NCBI RefSeq assembly: GCF_000003605.2
Contig: NW_003144503.1
Coordinates: 1-24,220, forward strand
From: Saccoglossus kowalevskii
Lineage: Eukaryota; Hemichordata; Enteropneusta; Harrimaniidae
DNA: 24,220 nt
Direction: 5' to 3'
In this document: positions 9,085 through 20,800 of the stretch, piece after piece
Position numbering within the stretch: the stretch's first letter is position 1
Layout: every line of letters begins with the position of its first letter
Made by a program: the position numbers and the translations under genes
The notes under the pieces: generated by a model
Told to the model about the DNA's origin: nothing
The model's input: only the letters and a program-made list of their open reading frames with translations
Database searches by the model: none

Positions 9085-10814
9085 ACTTTATTTGCTATCA
9101 TATTTTCTGGCACTACTACTTCACGGACCTTTGTCAATGTTACATCTGATTGCTGTAACTTTATCAACTCCTCTCGTCTCAATTTGAATACATCAAATAC
9201 TTCATTATCACTTACTGGTAACTGAATCTCATCATTATGATCCTCAGCTTTATCTAACTCACCTTGATCATCTATGCTGTCATTAGTATCACCAACATCA
9301 ACAACACTTTCTGGCAGTTGCTCCACTGGTCTTGCATGAACATCTGTTAATTGTTCATTACACCTTACCTTAGCATTTTTCTCTTTTAATGCTTTACTTT
9401 TTCCTCTAGTGACAACATAAGCTGTACTCTTTTGACTATCTTTAGTCATACTTACATATACCTCATTACCCAAGATAACATCTTCAGCTAAGGTATCTAA
9501 AACCCCTACATCCAATTTTCCTCTATAAAACTTACAATTCAAATGTACTCTTGCCATGGGTACTTGCCTTGTACTACTATCTGCAAGTCTAACACACACA
9601 TACTGTCCCAACAAGTATGCACATTTCGATACAAACTTTGACTTTATCAATGTCTGAGTACAACCTGTATCCTGTAAAACTACCACTTCCTGTCCATTCA
9701 GCAGTCCCTTGCACCTATGTATATCCATACAACTACCATATAAACACTTATCTACATTTTTCTTAGATTCACCTGCACAATAAAATACTTTACTACCCTT
9801 GCCTGATCCACTATTTGAACTAGGCTTGAGATTCATAGGACATGTTGTAGTAATATGACCAGGTTTACCACACTTGAAACATGTATTAGCTTGACTATTC
9901 TTATTAGATTGTTGAACAGAATTAGATTGCCATTTTCTAAATTTTCCATTTGATGCCATTGACTTATCTGTTTTAGGTTTACCATGAGCAGCAATATACT
10001 GCTCAGCTAATTTAATGACCTCACCTTTTGATTTAGGTTCTCTTTCACGAATCCATATCTTCAATTCATAAGGTGAATTCTCTATGATTTGCTCCCTCAA
10101 CAACAGATCTACCATTGTCTCCATACTGTCAACTTCTGCTGCTTCCAACCAATGCTCCAACAAATTCTCCATTCTGGCACCCCATTCGGTAAACGACTCA
10201 CATCTCACATCCCACTTTACACTTCTAAAGCTGCTCCGGTATTTCTCTGCAGTCAACTCATATTTCTGCAAGATAGCTGCTTTAACTAAATCATAATCAT
10301 TAGAGTCCTTATCACTCATATTAGAAAACGCAGCCTGTGCTTTACCCGATAAATGAGCTACCAATTTCAAAGCCCACATGTCTCGCGGCCAATGATGTGC
10401 AATTGCAATCTTTTCAAATGTTCTTAGATAAACATTAATATCATCACCTTCCTTAAAATGAGAAATGTTAGGACCCTTGTCTACAATTACAGTACTATTA
10501 TCTGTACTATGCTCCCTACCTTGTATACGTAACTTCTCCAATTCTAAATCCCGCAACTTCATTTCCACTTCATGTCTTCTCTTTTGCTCCTCAGCAATCC
10601 TTACTGCTTCCAATTTTTCCATTTCTAGCTTCTGTTTAAGCAAAACCATCTGTAATTCATATTCACGCTCTTCGCGCCTGAGCCTCACTGTATCCTGATG
10701 CTTTGGATCCCAATCCTGCAAGCCCTTATTCAAATTCCCTTCCAAATTAGAATGCATGGGAGTCAGTAGTGGTGAACCCCCAGAAAAATCAGCAGCATCC
10801 CCTGTATCATTCAT
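9036..10814 (-). pseudogene. gag: E2 Gag-protease fragment
   Basis: About 592 codons from the ATG at 10812-10814. It contains the charged coiled coil, the SCAN-like capsid segment, the CCHC knuckle, the Cys/His cluster and the DTG protease. The frame is lost at the 1-bp deletion in the A run at 9077-9081 and ends with a few out-of-frame residues at 9036. Gag and protease otherwise look complete, so this copy could in principle still specify a Gag-sized product; expression is unknown. Confidence 0.93.
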
Positions 10815-11662
10815 ACTCACAACTTATTTTTACTCACACACTGACAAGTATAACATGCAGCTACGGTACCTACCTACCAAAGAACAAATTACCCACTGTT
10901 TAGTTTAACCACAAGGAAACCAAACAGAATGTTACAAACTAGAAACAAATTATTTATCCAAACACTGCACTTTTTTTTTTATACACAGCCTTTTCTGACT
11001 TTCCTTTCCTTTGATACTTGATAGGTAGATCTTTGTTATTGTAAACAAACCAAAGCACTAAAGGTTGGCATAACAACCACCAGTTGCTAAGTGAGTAATG
11101 TAAAATGTTCTAAAAGTTAGTTAAAATGTTGCAAAAGTAAATCTACACTCAGTGAAAAAGAGTTCTAGAAGAGCTGAAACAATGTTGCAATCAAATCAAA
11201 AATGTTCCATTTCAACGTACACTGCTTCCACGAGCTGTCAATCAATTCAGTTCAAACCGGCTTTTCACACAGCTGGCAAATTTACATTCCCCGATCTGTC
11301 ACTTGGATAAAAATATAGTTGACATTGATAACTTCACAGCATTTCTTGAAGGCAAGTTATCTATTTAATGTACAGGCAATTCTGATATCACAGGCAGTTT
11401 ATTTCTTCACAGCTGGTTGAGTTGAGTGTAGAGAAAAAACAACTCACCAAATCCCAGTTCTTCTGTACAGTTAGTACTCAAAGTAGTATTTCATCTTCCT
11501 TCAACTTGCGATGCACAAGTCTCTCCCTCTACTGTGTTGTACACAGAAGGTTGTTCTAGATGTTACAGAGCTCAACAGGCCTTTTCCACAGATTCAAGTT
11601 CCTCAGTACTTTGCAAAGAATTATTATTTCTTCAGTAGTATTTCTTCCCCCTTTTTTCTTTA
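10815..11662 (-). other. 5' leader of E2
   Basis: About 850 nt, nearly identical to the other leaders. Private changes include aggtagatc for aggtcaatc near 11025 and acactcag for acagtcag near 11145. An extra T near 11655 shifts the small frame that starts at the primer site. Confidence 0.72.
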
Positions 11663-11675
11663 ACCGCTGCCACCA
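11663..11675 (-). other. Primer binding site of E2 (tRNA-Leu type)
   Basis: The same 13-nt match as in E1, two bases from LTR3. Confidence 0.85.
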
Positions 11676-11677
11676 TA

Positions 11678-11902
11678 TGTAAACTGAGAACAGACTTCTC
11701 AAGGTAGAGTGAACCAAGTGAGTATTGGTCACCAGATCCGGGAGGAGAATAACACACTGGAGAGGAGCACTTGTAGCCAAGGTGTTTATTGCTCAACTGC
11801 TAGGCCTGGAACTGAGTCTAAATACTCGCAGATGTTCCATACAATGTATCAATATCATTATGCAAATAACTAAACTAAACGTCATAGCCTCAAATTATTA
11901 CA
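11678..11902 (-). repeat. LTR3 (5' LTR of E2, 3' LTR of E3)
   Basis: A 225-bp LTR with TGTAA/TTACA ends and minus-strand AATAAA at 11785-11790. It is one base shorter than most (actcgcagatg for actcacgagatg) and has a private aaattatta near the right end. Confidence 0.96.
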
Positions 11903-11915
11903 TTCCTTTCCCCTT
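11903..11915 (-). other. Polypurine tract of E3
   Basis: The minus strand reads aaggggaaaggaa against LTR3. Confidence 0.9.
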
Positions 11916-12174
11916 GTAGAGGATGAAAACTCTGTTTTAAAAACTTTGAGATACACTTGAAAATACTTTGAACTCAATAATAACAAGTTAAATATATAAC
12001 CATAAACACCAACAAACAATTCTAAAATATGGCTGTGCTGCAGTACCTTGATAAACTTAATATCTAGCACATGATATTTAGGTGATAGGTGAAGCACCAA
12101 GCCGAACACAACACTCATCATTTTTTTTTTACTCATACTTCACTCATACAACTACTCACAACTAATTTGGGAAG
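11916..12174 (-). other. 3' noncoding region of E3
   Basis: AT-rich and without a supported gene. It shares ctactcacaac near 12150 with E4, where E1 and E2 have ctgctgacaac. Confidence 0.65.
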
Positions 12175-13401
12175 TCAACCCACATCTGACTGCCATGCTC
12201 TTGACAAGCCATCAGCATTGCCATTTTCAACCCCTTTTTTATGTTGGAAATTTATCTGGTACCCTTGCAGGGTCAGACTCCAACGCATCAGTCTACGATT
12301 CCGTTCGCGCAATTGATTCAGCCATTTTAAAGGATCATGGTCACTCTGAACAGTAAATGCTCTACCATACAAATATGGATATAATGCTTCCACTGCCCAA
12401 ACAATGGCCAAACATTCCTTCTCAATAGTCGCATAATTCATTTCACGAGGCAACAACTTTCTACTGATGTATACTATGGGATGTTCTTCTCCTTTGTCAT
12501 TATTTTGACTTAACACCCCACCAATACCATGATCACAAGCGTCAACCTGCAAAACAAAAGGTTTGGTATAATCTGGATTATGCAGTACAGGTTCAGATGT
12601 CAATGCTTGCTTCAGTTTACAAAATGATGTCTCACAGTCTTCAGTCCATATTACTTGATTTGAACACTTCTTCTTTGTTAACTCTGTCAAATAAAAAGCA
12701 ATTTCAGAGAAGTTAGGAATGAATTTACGATAATATCCCACTAAACCCAAAAATGATCTAACATTTTGCTTAGTCTTGGGTCTTGGAAAATTATTAACAG
12801 CTTGCACCTTGTCCAGCATAGCTCTTATCACTCCACTACCTGCCATATATCCAACAAAGGACACTTGTGGCCCACCAATATAACACTTGCTAGGCTTCAC
12901 AGTCAACTTTGCATTCCTCAATCGCTCAAGTACAGCCTGCAAATGTAACAAATGCTCTTTCCAGCTAACATCATGTACCTCTATATCATCCATATATGCA
13001 CCAGCATACTCATTTGTACCTTGCAGTATCTGATTTATTAACCTTTGTAGGGTTGCTGGACCATTTTTCATGCTAAAAGGCATCACTGTAAATTCAAAGA
13101 GATCAAATTGAGTTATGAAAGCAGATTTCTCACAGGAAGATTTACTCAAAGGAATTTGCCAATATCCCTTTGACAAATCAAAAGTAGAAATATAACAGGC
13201 ATCACCAAACTTTTCTATGAGATCCTCCACACGTGCCATGGGATAAGCATCAAATTTGGTGACACTGTTAAGAGATCTATAATCTACACAGAACCTAACT
13301 GTACCATCTTTCTTACCCACTAACACAATAGGACTTGCCCATGGACTTTTAGATGGTCTAATAATACCTGATTTCAGCATTTTATCTAACTCTTCTCTCA
13401 C
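12175..13401 (-). pseudogene. pol: E3 reverse transcriptase-RNase H fragment
   Basis: About 408 open codons from EELDKMLKSG to AWQSDVG, holding RT (STFDLSKGYWQIPL, YMDDIEV) and the whole RNase H (LQVDA, EKECLA, QSDHDPLKW, GNADGLSR). It is cut from integrase by the 2-bp insertion near 13429, which E2 also has. The first codon is an internal GTG, so there is no natural start. The conserved VMPFGM motif reads VMPFSM, and one His of the RNase H HHPL motif is Asp. Confidence 0.93.
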
Positions 13402-16042
13402 TGTGGACTGTACTGCTTGAGGTAACCTATGTATGGTTTCTGACGTAAGGGAAAGTCTTCACAAGTAACCACTTCATGTTCCACCAATCCAGTCAGCCCT
13501 GGTGCATCTGTAAACACGTCACCATAACGCTCTAGTAACTGTAATACTTCTGCCCGCTGCTCTTCTGTCAGATTTTCATATATTTTCACATCTTTCCAGT
13601 TTTCCTTACCTTTCTTTTCTGCTACTGTGTCTAACACCCCATTTTCTTCCTTGACCACATCCACTATATCGACGAAACATGCATCCAATACATCATTTTC
13701 TTCCTTGACTACTTCTACTATATCCACGAAACATGCAATCTCTTCCCTCTCCTTCCAAGGCCTCAACATATTAATATGGTACACTCGGCAAGTTTTCCTT
13801 CGACTACCAACATTCACCTCATAATCTACAGCTGTCATTTTTCTTGTAACTTGAAATGGACCTTGCCATTCTGCCTGTAACTTCTGACTTCTTGATGGGA
13901 GTAACACCAGCACCTTTTCACCAATATCAAAAGATCTATCACGAGCTTTCACATCATACCATCTTTTCTGTTTAGCCTGTGCGACCACCATATTCTGCTT
14001 CACTACTTCCATCATCTCCCCAATCTTATCCCTCATGTTAATTACATATTCCGCTAAATTTTCCTCTTCTGGAATATCTCCAGTCCACCCTTCCTTTAAC
14101 ACAGCCAGAGGTCCTCTTACATGTCTTCCATATAATAACTCAAATGGAGCAAATCCTGTGCTTGCTTGTGGAACTTCTCGGTAAGCAAACAACAAGTATG
14201 GTAAATAGGTATCCCACACCTTTGGGTGTTCTGCTGTGTAGCGACGCAACATACATTTAAGAGTACCATTGAACCGCTCAACAAGCCCATTGCATTGTGG
14301 ATGATAAATACTAGTTTTCAATTTGTTAATGTGTAGCTTAACACACATATCACTTATAAGTTTAGACATAAAATTTGTCCCTTGATCACTAAGTAACTCG
14401 TTTGGAATACCTACCCGACTAAAAATCTCAATTAAACAATCTGCTACTGTTTCAGCTTCCATATTTGGAATTGGTAAAGCTTCTGGATATCTAGTGGCAT
14501 AATCACACAACACCAATATATATTTATTACCTTTTTTACTTCTTGGTAAAGGCCCTACCAGATCTATTGCTACCTTCCGAAATGGTACATCCACAATTGG
14601 CATTGATATCATCGGGACTTTTTCATGAGCATATCTCTTAGCAGATTTTTGGCATTCAGCACACGTTCTGCAATAATGTGCCACATCTGAAAATATCCCT
14701 GGCCAATAAAAATGCTGCAGTACCCTTTGTTTTGTCTTCTCTATTCCTAAATGACCAGCTAAAGGAATATCGTGAGCAATCCTTAACAACTCACCTCTAC
14801 ACTTTAACGGGACCACTAACTGAGTCACCTCAGCTGCTTCCGAGTTCATGGGTCTCCATTGACGAAATAATAGACCATCCTTCCAGAAAAAACAAACTTT
14901 ATTTGCTATCATATTTTCTGGCACTACTACTTCACGGACCTTTGTCAATGTTACATCTGATTGCTGTAACTTTATCAACTCCTCTCGTCTCAATTTGAAT
15001 ACATCAAATACTTCATTATCACTTACTGGTAACTGAATCTCATCATTATGATCCTCAGCTTTATCTAACTCACCTTGATCATCTATGCTGTCATTAGTAT
15101 CACCAACATCAACAACACTTTCTGGCAGTTGCTCCACTGGTCTTGCATGAACACCTGTTAATTGTTCATTACACCTTACCTTAGCATTTTTCTCTTTTAA
15201 TGCTTTACTTTTTCCTCTAGTGACAACATAAGCTGTACTCGTTTGACTATCTTTAGTCATACTTACATATACCTCATTACCCAAGATAACATCTTCAGCT
15301 AAGGTATCTAAAACCCCTACATCCAATTTTCCTCTATAAAACTTACAATTCAAATGTACTCTTGCCATGGGTACTTGCCTTGTACTACTATCTGCAAGTC
15401 TAACACACACATACTGTCCCAACAAGTATGCACATTTCGATACAAACTTTGACTTTACCAATGTCTGAGTACAACCTGTATCCTGTAAAACTACCACTTC
15501 CTGTCCATTCAGCAGTCCCTTGCACCTATGTATATCCATACAACTACCATATAAACACTTATCTACATTTTTCTTAGATTCACCTGCACAATAAAATACT
15601 TTACTACCCTTGCCTGATCCACTATTTGAACTAGGCTTGAGATTCATAGGACATGTTGTAGTAATATGACCAGGTTTACCACACTTGAAACATGTATTAG
15701 CTTGACTATTCTTATTAGATTGTTGAACAGAATTAGATTGCCATTTTCTAAATTTTCCATTTGATGCCATTGACTTATCTGTTTTAGGTTTACCATGAGC
15801 AGCAATATACTGCTCAGCTAATTTAATGACCTCACCTTTTGATTTAGGTTCTCTTTCACGAATCCATATCTTCAATTCATAAGGTGAATTCTCTATGATT
15901 TGCTCCCTCAACAACAGATCTATCATTGTCTCCATACTGTCAACTTCTGCTGCTTCCAACCAATGCTCTAACAAATTCTCCATTCTGGCACCCCATTCGG
16001 TAAATGACTCGCATCTCACATCCCACTTTACACTTCTAAAGC
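13398..16042 (-). pseudogene. gag-pol: E3 capsid C-terminus-protease-integrase fragment
   Basis: In family frame from the deletion junction at 16042 to a stop after the 2-bp insertion near 13429, about 880 codons. It starts inside the SCAN-like capsid segment (FRSVKWDVRCESFTEW). It then carries the CCHC knuckle, Cys/His cluster, DTG protease, HHCC domain, integrase core with the DD35E spacing, GPF module, 18-residue duplication and the beginning of RT. The frame stays open upstream to 16082, but those residues are out of frame relative to Gag and have no ATG. A single codon is missing in MNSEAAEV compared with the other copies. Protease and integrase look intact. Confidence 0.93.
13626..13733 (-). 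repeat. Two-unit 54-bp tandem repeat in E3 pol
   Basis: Same in-frame duplication; the second unit ends GVLD, shared with E4, rather than GLLD. Confidence 0.88.
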
Positions 16043-16479
16043 ATGTTTCGCGGCCAATGATGTGCAATTGCAATCTTTTCAAATGTTCTTAGATAAACAT
16101 TAATATCATCACCTTCCTTAAAATGAGAAATGTTAGGACCCTTGTCTACAATTACAGTACTATTATCTGTACTATGCTCCCTACCTTGCATACGTAACTT
16201 CTCCAATTCTAAATCCCGCAACTTCATTTCCACTTCATGTCTTCTCTTTTGCTCCTCAGCAATCCTTACTGCTTTCAATTTTTCCATTTCTAGCTTCTGT
16301 TTAAGCATAACCATCTGTAATTCATATTCACGCTCTTCGCGCCTGAGCCTCACTGTATCCTGATGCTTTGGATCCCAATCCTGCAAGCCCTTATTCAAAT
16401 TCCCTTCCAAATTAGAATGCATGGGAGTCAGTAGTGGTGGACCCCCAGAAAAATCAGCAGCATCCCCTGTATCATTCAT
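16036..16479 (-). pseudogene. gag: E3 Gag N-terminal fragment
   Basis: About 147 codons from the ATG at 16477-16479. It includes the charged coiled coil and the start of the capsid up to HHWPRNM, where the 146-bp deletion (junction 16042/16043) shifts the frame into a stop. The deletion removes the segment that in E1 runs from 4416 to 4561. The joined ends share only one base of homology. Because 146 is not a multiple of three, the capsid is interrupted. Confidence 0.93.
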
Positions 16480-17325
16480 ACTCACAACTTATTTTTACTC
16501 ACACACTGACAAGTATAACATGCAGCTACGGTACCTACCTACCAAAGAACAAATTACCCACTGTTTAGTTTAACCACAAGGAAACCAAACAGGATGTTAC
16601 AAACTAGAAACCAATTATTTATCCAAACACTGCACTTTTTTTTTATACACAGCCTTTTCTGACTTTCCTTTCCTTTGATACTTGATAGGTCAATCTTTGT
16701 TATTGTAAACAAACCAAAGCACTAAAGGTTGGCATAACAACCACCAGTTGCTAAGTGAGTGATGTAAAATGTTCTAAAAGTTAGTTAAAATGTTGCAAAA
16801 GTAAATCTACAGTCAGTGAAAAAGAGTTCTAGAAGAGCTGAAACAATGTTGCAATCAAATCAAAAATGTTCCATTTCAACGTACACTGCTTCCACGAGCT
16901 GTCAATCAATTCAGTTCAAACCGGCTTTTCACACAGCTGGCAAATTTACATTCCCCGATCTGTCACTTGGATAAAAATATAGTTGACATTGATAACTTCA
17001 CAGCATTTCTTGAAGGCAAGTTATCTATTCAATGTACAGGCAATTCTGATATCACAGGCAGTTTATTTCTTCACAGCTGGTTGAGTTGAGTGTAGAGAAA
17101 AATCAACTCACCAAATCCCAGTTCTTCTGTACAGTTAGTACTCAAAGTAGTATTTCATCTTCCTTCAACTTGCGATGCACAAGTCTCTCCCTCTACTGTG
17201 TTGTACACAGAAGGTTGTTCTAGATGTTACAGAGCTCAACAGGCCTTTTCCACAGATTCAAGTTCCTCAGTACTTTGCAAAGAATTATTATTTCTTCAGT
17301 AGTATTTCTTCCCCCTTTTTCTTTA
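16480..17325 (-). other. 5' leader of E3
   Basis: About 850 nt with the same layout as the other leaders. Private changes include aaaccaatt near 16610 and tgagtgatg near 16760. The small frame at the primer site is open here (17220-17339). Confidence 0.72.
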
Positions 17326-17339
17326 ACCGCTGCCACCAT
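17220..17339 (-). other. Short upstream frame beginning at the E3 primer site (39 codons)
   Basis: The ATG at 17337-17339 spans the gap between LTR and primer site, so the codons after it come from the primer site and leader. The predicted product starts MVAAVKEKGGRNTTEE. It would lie upstream of Gag on the same RNA. It is open in E3 and E4 but broken in E1 and E2, so coding function is unproven; an effect on Gag translation is possible. Confidence 0.3.
17326..17338 (-). other. Primer binding site of E3 (tRNA-Leu type)
   Basis: The same 13-nt match to the 3' end of tRNA-Leu, two bases from LTR4. Confidence 0.85.
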
Positions 17340-17340
17340 A

Positions 17341-17566
17341 TGTAAACTGAGAACAGACTTCTCAAGGTAGAGTGAACCAAGTGAGTATTGGTCACCAGAT
17401 CCGGGAGGAGAATAACACACTGGAGAGGAGCACTTGTAGCCAAGGTGTTTATTGCTCAACTGCTAGGCCTGGAACTGAGTCTAAATACTCACGAGATGTT
17501 CCATACAATGTATCAATATCATTATGCAAATAACTAAACTAAACGTCATAGCCTCAAATCATTACA
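17341..17566 (-). repeat. LTR4 (5' LTR of E3, 3' LTR of E4)
   Basis: A 226-bp LTR with TGTAA/TTACA ends and minus-strand AATAAA at 17448-17453. By eye it carries few private changes and may be closest to the family consensus. Confidence 0.96.
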
Positions 17567-17579
17567 TTCCTTTCCCCTT
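17567..17579 (-). other. Polypurine tract of E4
   Basis: The minus strand reads aaggggaaaggaa against LTR4. Confidence 0.9.
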
Positions 17580-17840
17580 ATAGAGGATGAAAACTCTGTT
17601 TTTAAAAACTTTGAGATACACTTGAAAATACTTTGAACTCAATAATAACAAGTTAAATATATAACCATAAATACCAACAAACAATTCTAAAATATCGCTA
17701 TGCTGCAGTACCTGGATAAACTTAATATCTAGCACCTGATATTTAGGTGATAGGTGAAGCACCAAGCCGCACACAACACTCATCATTTTTTTTTTTACTC
17801 ATACTTCACTCATACAACTACTCACAACTAATTTGGGAAG
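17580..17840 (-). other. 3' noncoding region of E4
   Basis: AT-rich and without a supported gene. It shares the ctactcacaac variant with E3 near 17820. Confidence 0.65.
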
Positions 17841-20800
17841 TCAACCCACATCTGACTGCCATGCTCTTGACAAGCCATCAGCATTGCCATTTTCAACCCC
17901 TTTTTTATGTTGGAAATTTATCTGGTAACCTTGCAAGGTCAGACTCCAACGCATCAGTCTACGATTCCGTTCGCGCAATTGATTCAGCCATTTTAAAGGA
18001 TGATGGTCACTCTGAACAGTAAATGCTCTACCATACAAATATGGATATAATGCTTCCACTGCCCAAACAATGGCCAAACATTCCTTCTCAATAGTCGCAT
18101 AATTCATTTCACGAGGCAACAACTTCCTACTGATGTATACTATGGGATGTTCTTCTCCTTTGTCATTATTTTGACTTAACACCCCACCAATACCATGATC
18201 ACAAGCGTCAACCTGCAAGACAAAAGGTTTGGTATAATCTGGATTATGCAGTACAGGTTCAGATGTCAATGCTTGCTTCAATTTACAAAATGATGTCTCA
18301 CAGTCTTCAGTCCATATTACTTGATTTGAACACTTCTTCTTTATTAACTCTGTCAAATAAAAAGCAATTTCAGAGAAGTTAGGAATGAATTTACGATAAT
18401 ATCCCACTAAACCCAAAAATGCTCTAACATTTTGTTTAGTCTTGGGTCTTGGAAAATTATTAACAGCTTGCACCTTGTCCAGCATAGCTCTTATCACTCC
18501 ACTACCTGCCATATATCCAACAAAGGACACTTGTGGCCCACCAATATAACACTTGCTAGGCTTCACAGTCAACTTTGCATTCCTCAATCGCTCAAGTACA
18601 GCCTGCAAATGTAACAAATGCTCTTTCCAGCTAACATCATGTACCTCTATATCATCCATATATGCACCAGCATACTCATTTGTACCTTGCAGTATCTGAT
18701 TTATTAACCTTTGTAGGGTTGCTGGACCATTTTTCATGCCAAAAGGCATCACTGTAAATTCAAAGAGACCAAATTGAGTTATGAAAGCAGATTTCTCACA
18801 GGAAGATTTACTCAAAGGAATTTGCCAATATCCCTTTGACAAATCAAAAGTAGAAATATAACAGGCATCACCAAACTTTTCTATGAGATCCTCCACACGT
18901 GCCATGGGATAAGCATCAAATTTGGTGACACTGTTAAGAGATCTATAATCTACACAGAACCTAACTGTACCATCTTTCTTACCCACTAACACAATAGGAC
19001 TTGCCCATGGACTTTTAGATGGTCTAATAATACCTGATTTCAGCATTTTATCTAACTCTTCTCTCACTGTGGACTGTACTGCTTGAGGTAACCTGTATGG
19101 TTTCTGACGTAAGGGAAAGTCTTCACAAGTAACCACTTCATGTTCCACCAATCCAGTCAGCCCTGGTGCATCTGTAAACACGTCACCATAACGCTCTAGT
19201 AACTGTAATACTTCTGCCCGCTGCTCTTCTGTCAGATTTTCATATATTTTCACATCTTTCCAGTTTTCCTTACCTTTCTTTTCTGCTACTGTGTCTAACA
19301 CCCCATTTTCTTCCTTGACCACATCCACTATATCGACGAAACATGCATCCAATACATCATTTTCTTCCTTGACTACTTCTACTATATCCACGAAACATGC
19401 AATCTCTTCCCTCTCCTTCCAAGGCCTCAACATATTAATATGGTACACTCGGCAAGTTTTCCTTCGACTACCAACATTCACCTCATAATCTACAGCTGTC
19501 ATTTTTCTTGTAACTTGAAATGGACCTTGCCATTCTGCCTGTAACTTCTGACTTCTTGATGGGAGTAACACCAGCACCTTTTCACCAATATCAAAAGATC
19601 TATCACGAGCTTTCACATCATACCATCTTTTCTGTTTAGCCTGTGCGACCACCATATTCTGCTTCACTACTTCCATCATCTCCCCAATCTTATCCCTCAT
19701 GTTAATTACATATTCCGCTAAATTTTCCTCTTCTGGAATATCTCCAGTCCACCCTTCCTTTAACACAGCCAGAGGTCCTCTTACATGTCTTCCATATAAT
19801 AACTCAAATGGAGCAAATCCTGTGCTTGCTTGTGGAACTTCTCGGTAAGCAAACAACAGGTATGGTAAATAGGTATCCCACACCTTTGGGTGTTCTGCTG
19901 TGTAGCGACGCAACATACATTTAAGAGTACCATTGAACCGCTCAACAAGCCCATTGCATTGTGGATGATAAATACTAGTTTTCAATTTGTTAATGTGTAG
20001 CTTAACACACATATCACTTATAAGTTTAGACATAAAATTTGTCCCTTGATCACTAAGTAACTCGTTTGGAATACCTACCCGACTAAAAATCTCAATTAAA
20101 CAATCTGCTACTGTTTCAGCTTCCATATTTGGAATTGGTAAAGCTTCTGGATATCTAGTGGCATAATCACACAACACCAATATATATTTATTACCTTTTT
20201 TACTTCTTGGTAAAGGTCCTACCAGATCTATTGCTACCTTCCGAAATGGTACATCCACAATTGGCATTGATATCATCGGGACTTTTTCATGAGCATATCT
20301 CTTAGCAGATTTTTGGCATTCAGCACACGTTCTGCAATAATGTGCCACATCTGAAAATATCCCTGGCCAATAAAAATGCTGCAGTAACCTTTGTTTTGTC
20401 TTCTCTATTCCTAAATGACCAGCTAAAGGAATATCGTGAGCAATCCTTAACAACTCACCTCTACACTTTAACGGGACCACTAACTGAGTCACCTCAGCTG
20501 CTTCAGCTGAGTTCATGGGCCTCCATTGACGAAATAATAGACCATCCTTCCAGAAAAAACAAACTTTATTTGCTATCATATTTTCTGGCACTACTACTTC
20601 ACGGACCTTTGTCAATGTTACATCTGATTGCTGTAACTTTATCAACTCGGCTCGTCTCAATTTGAATACATCAAATACTTCATTATCACTTACTGGTAAC
20701 TGAATCTCATCATTATGATCCTCAACTTTATCTAACTCACCTTGATCATCTATGCTGTCATTAGTATCACCAACATCAACAACACTTTCTGGCAGTTGCT

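Larger units (their letters stand above)
5861..11902 (-). mobile_element. Copy E2 (LTR2 to LTR3)
   Basis: Second copy, with 3' LTR 5861-6086, internal region 6087-11677 and 5' LTR 11678-11902. It is the most damaged coding region: a 1-bp deletion in the A run at 9077-9081, TAA at 8836-8838, a 2-bp insertion near 7615 (shared with E3) and TAA at 6569-6571. Confidence 0.93.
11678..17566 (-). mobile_element. Copy E3 (LTR3 to LTR4)
   Basis: Third copy, with 3' LTR 11678-11902, internal region 11903-17340 and 5' LTR 17341-17566. It carries a 146-bp deletion in gag (junction 16042/16043), the 2-bp insertion shared with E2 (near 13429) and a 3-bp in-frame deletion near 14841. Its variants match E4 in some stretches and E2 in others. 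Confidence 0.93.

Noticed and set aside
11882-12136. Small 3' frame with a hydrophobic stretch (also 6121-6306 and 17562-17786), in the position of an env gene
   Set aside because: Its length and residues differ between copies, most differences change the residue, it overlaps the polypurine tract, it is broken in E1, and it lacks envelope features. Probably chance in AT-rich DNA.
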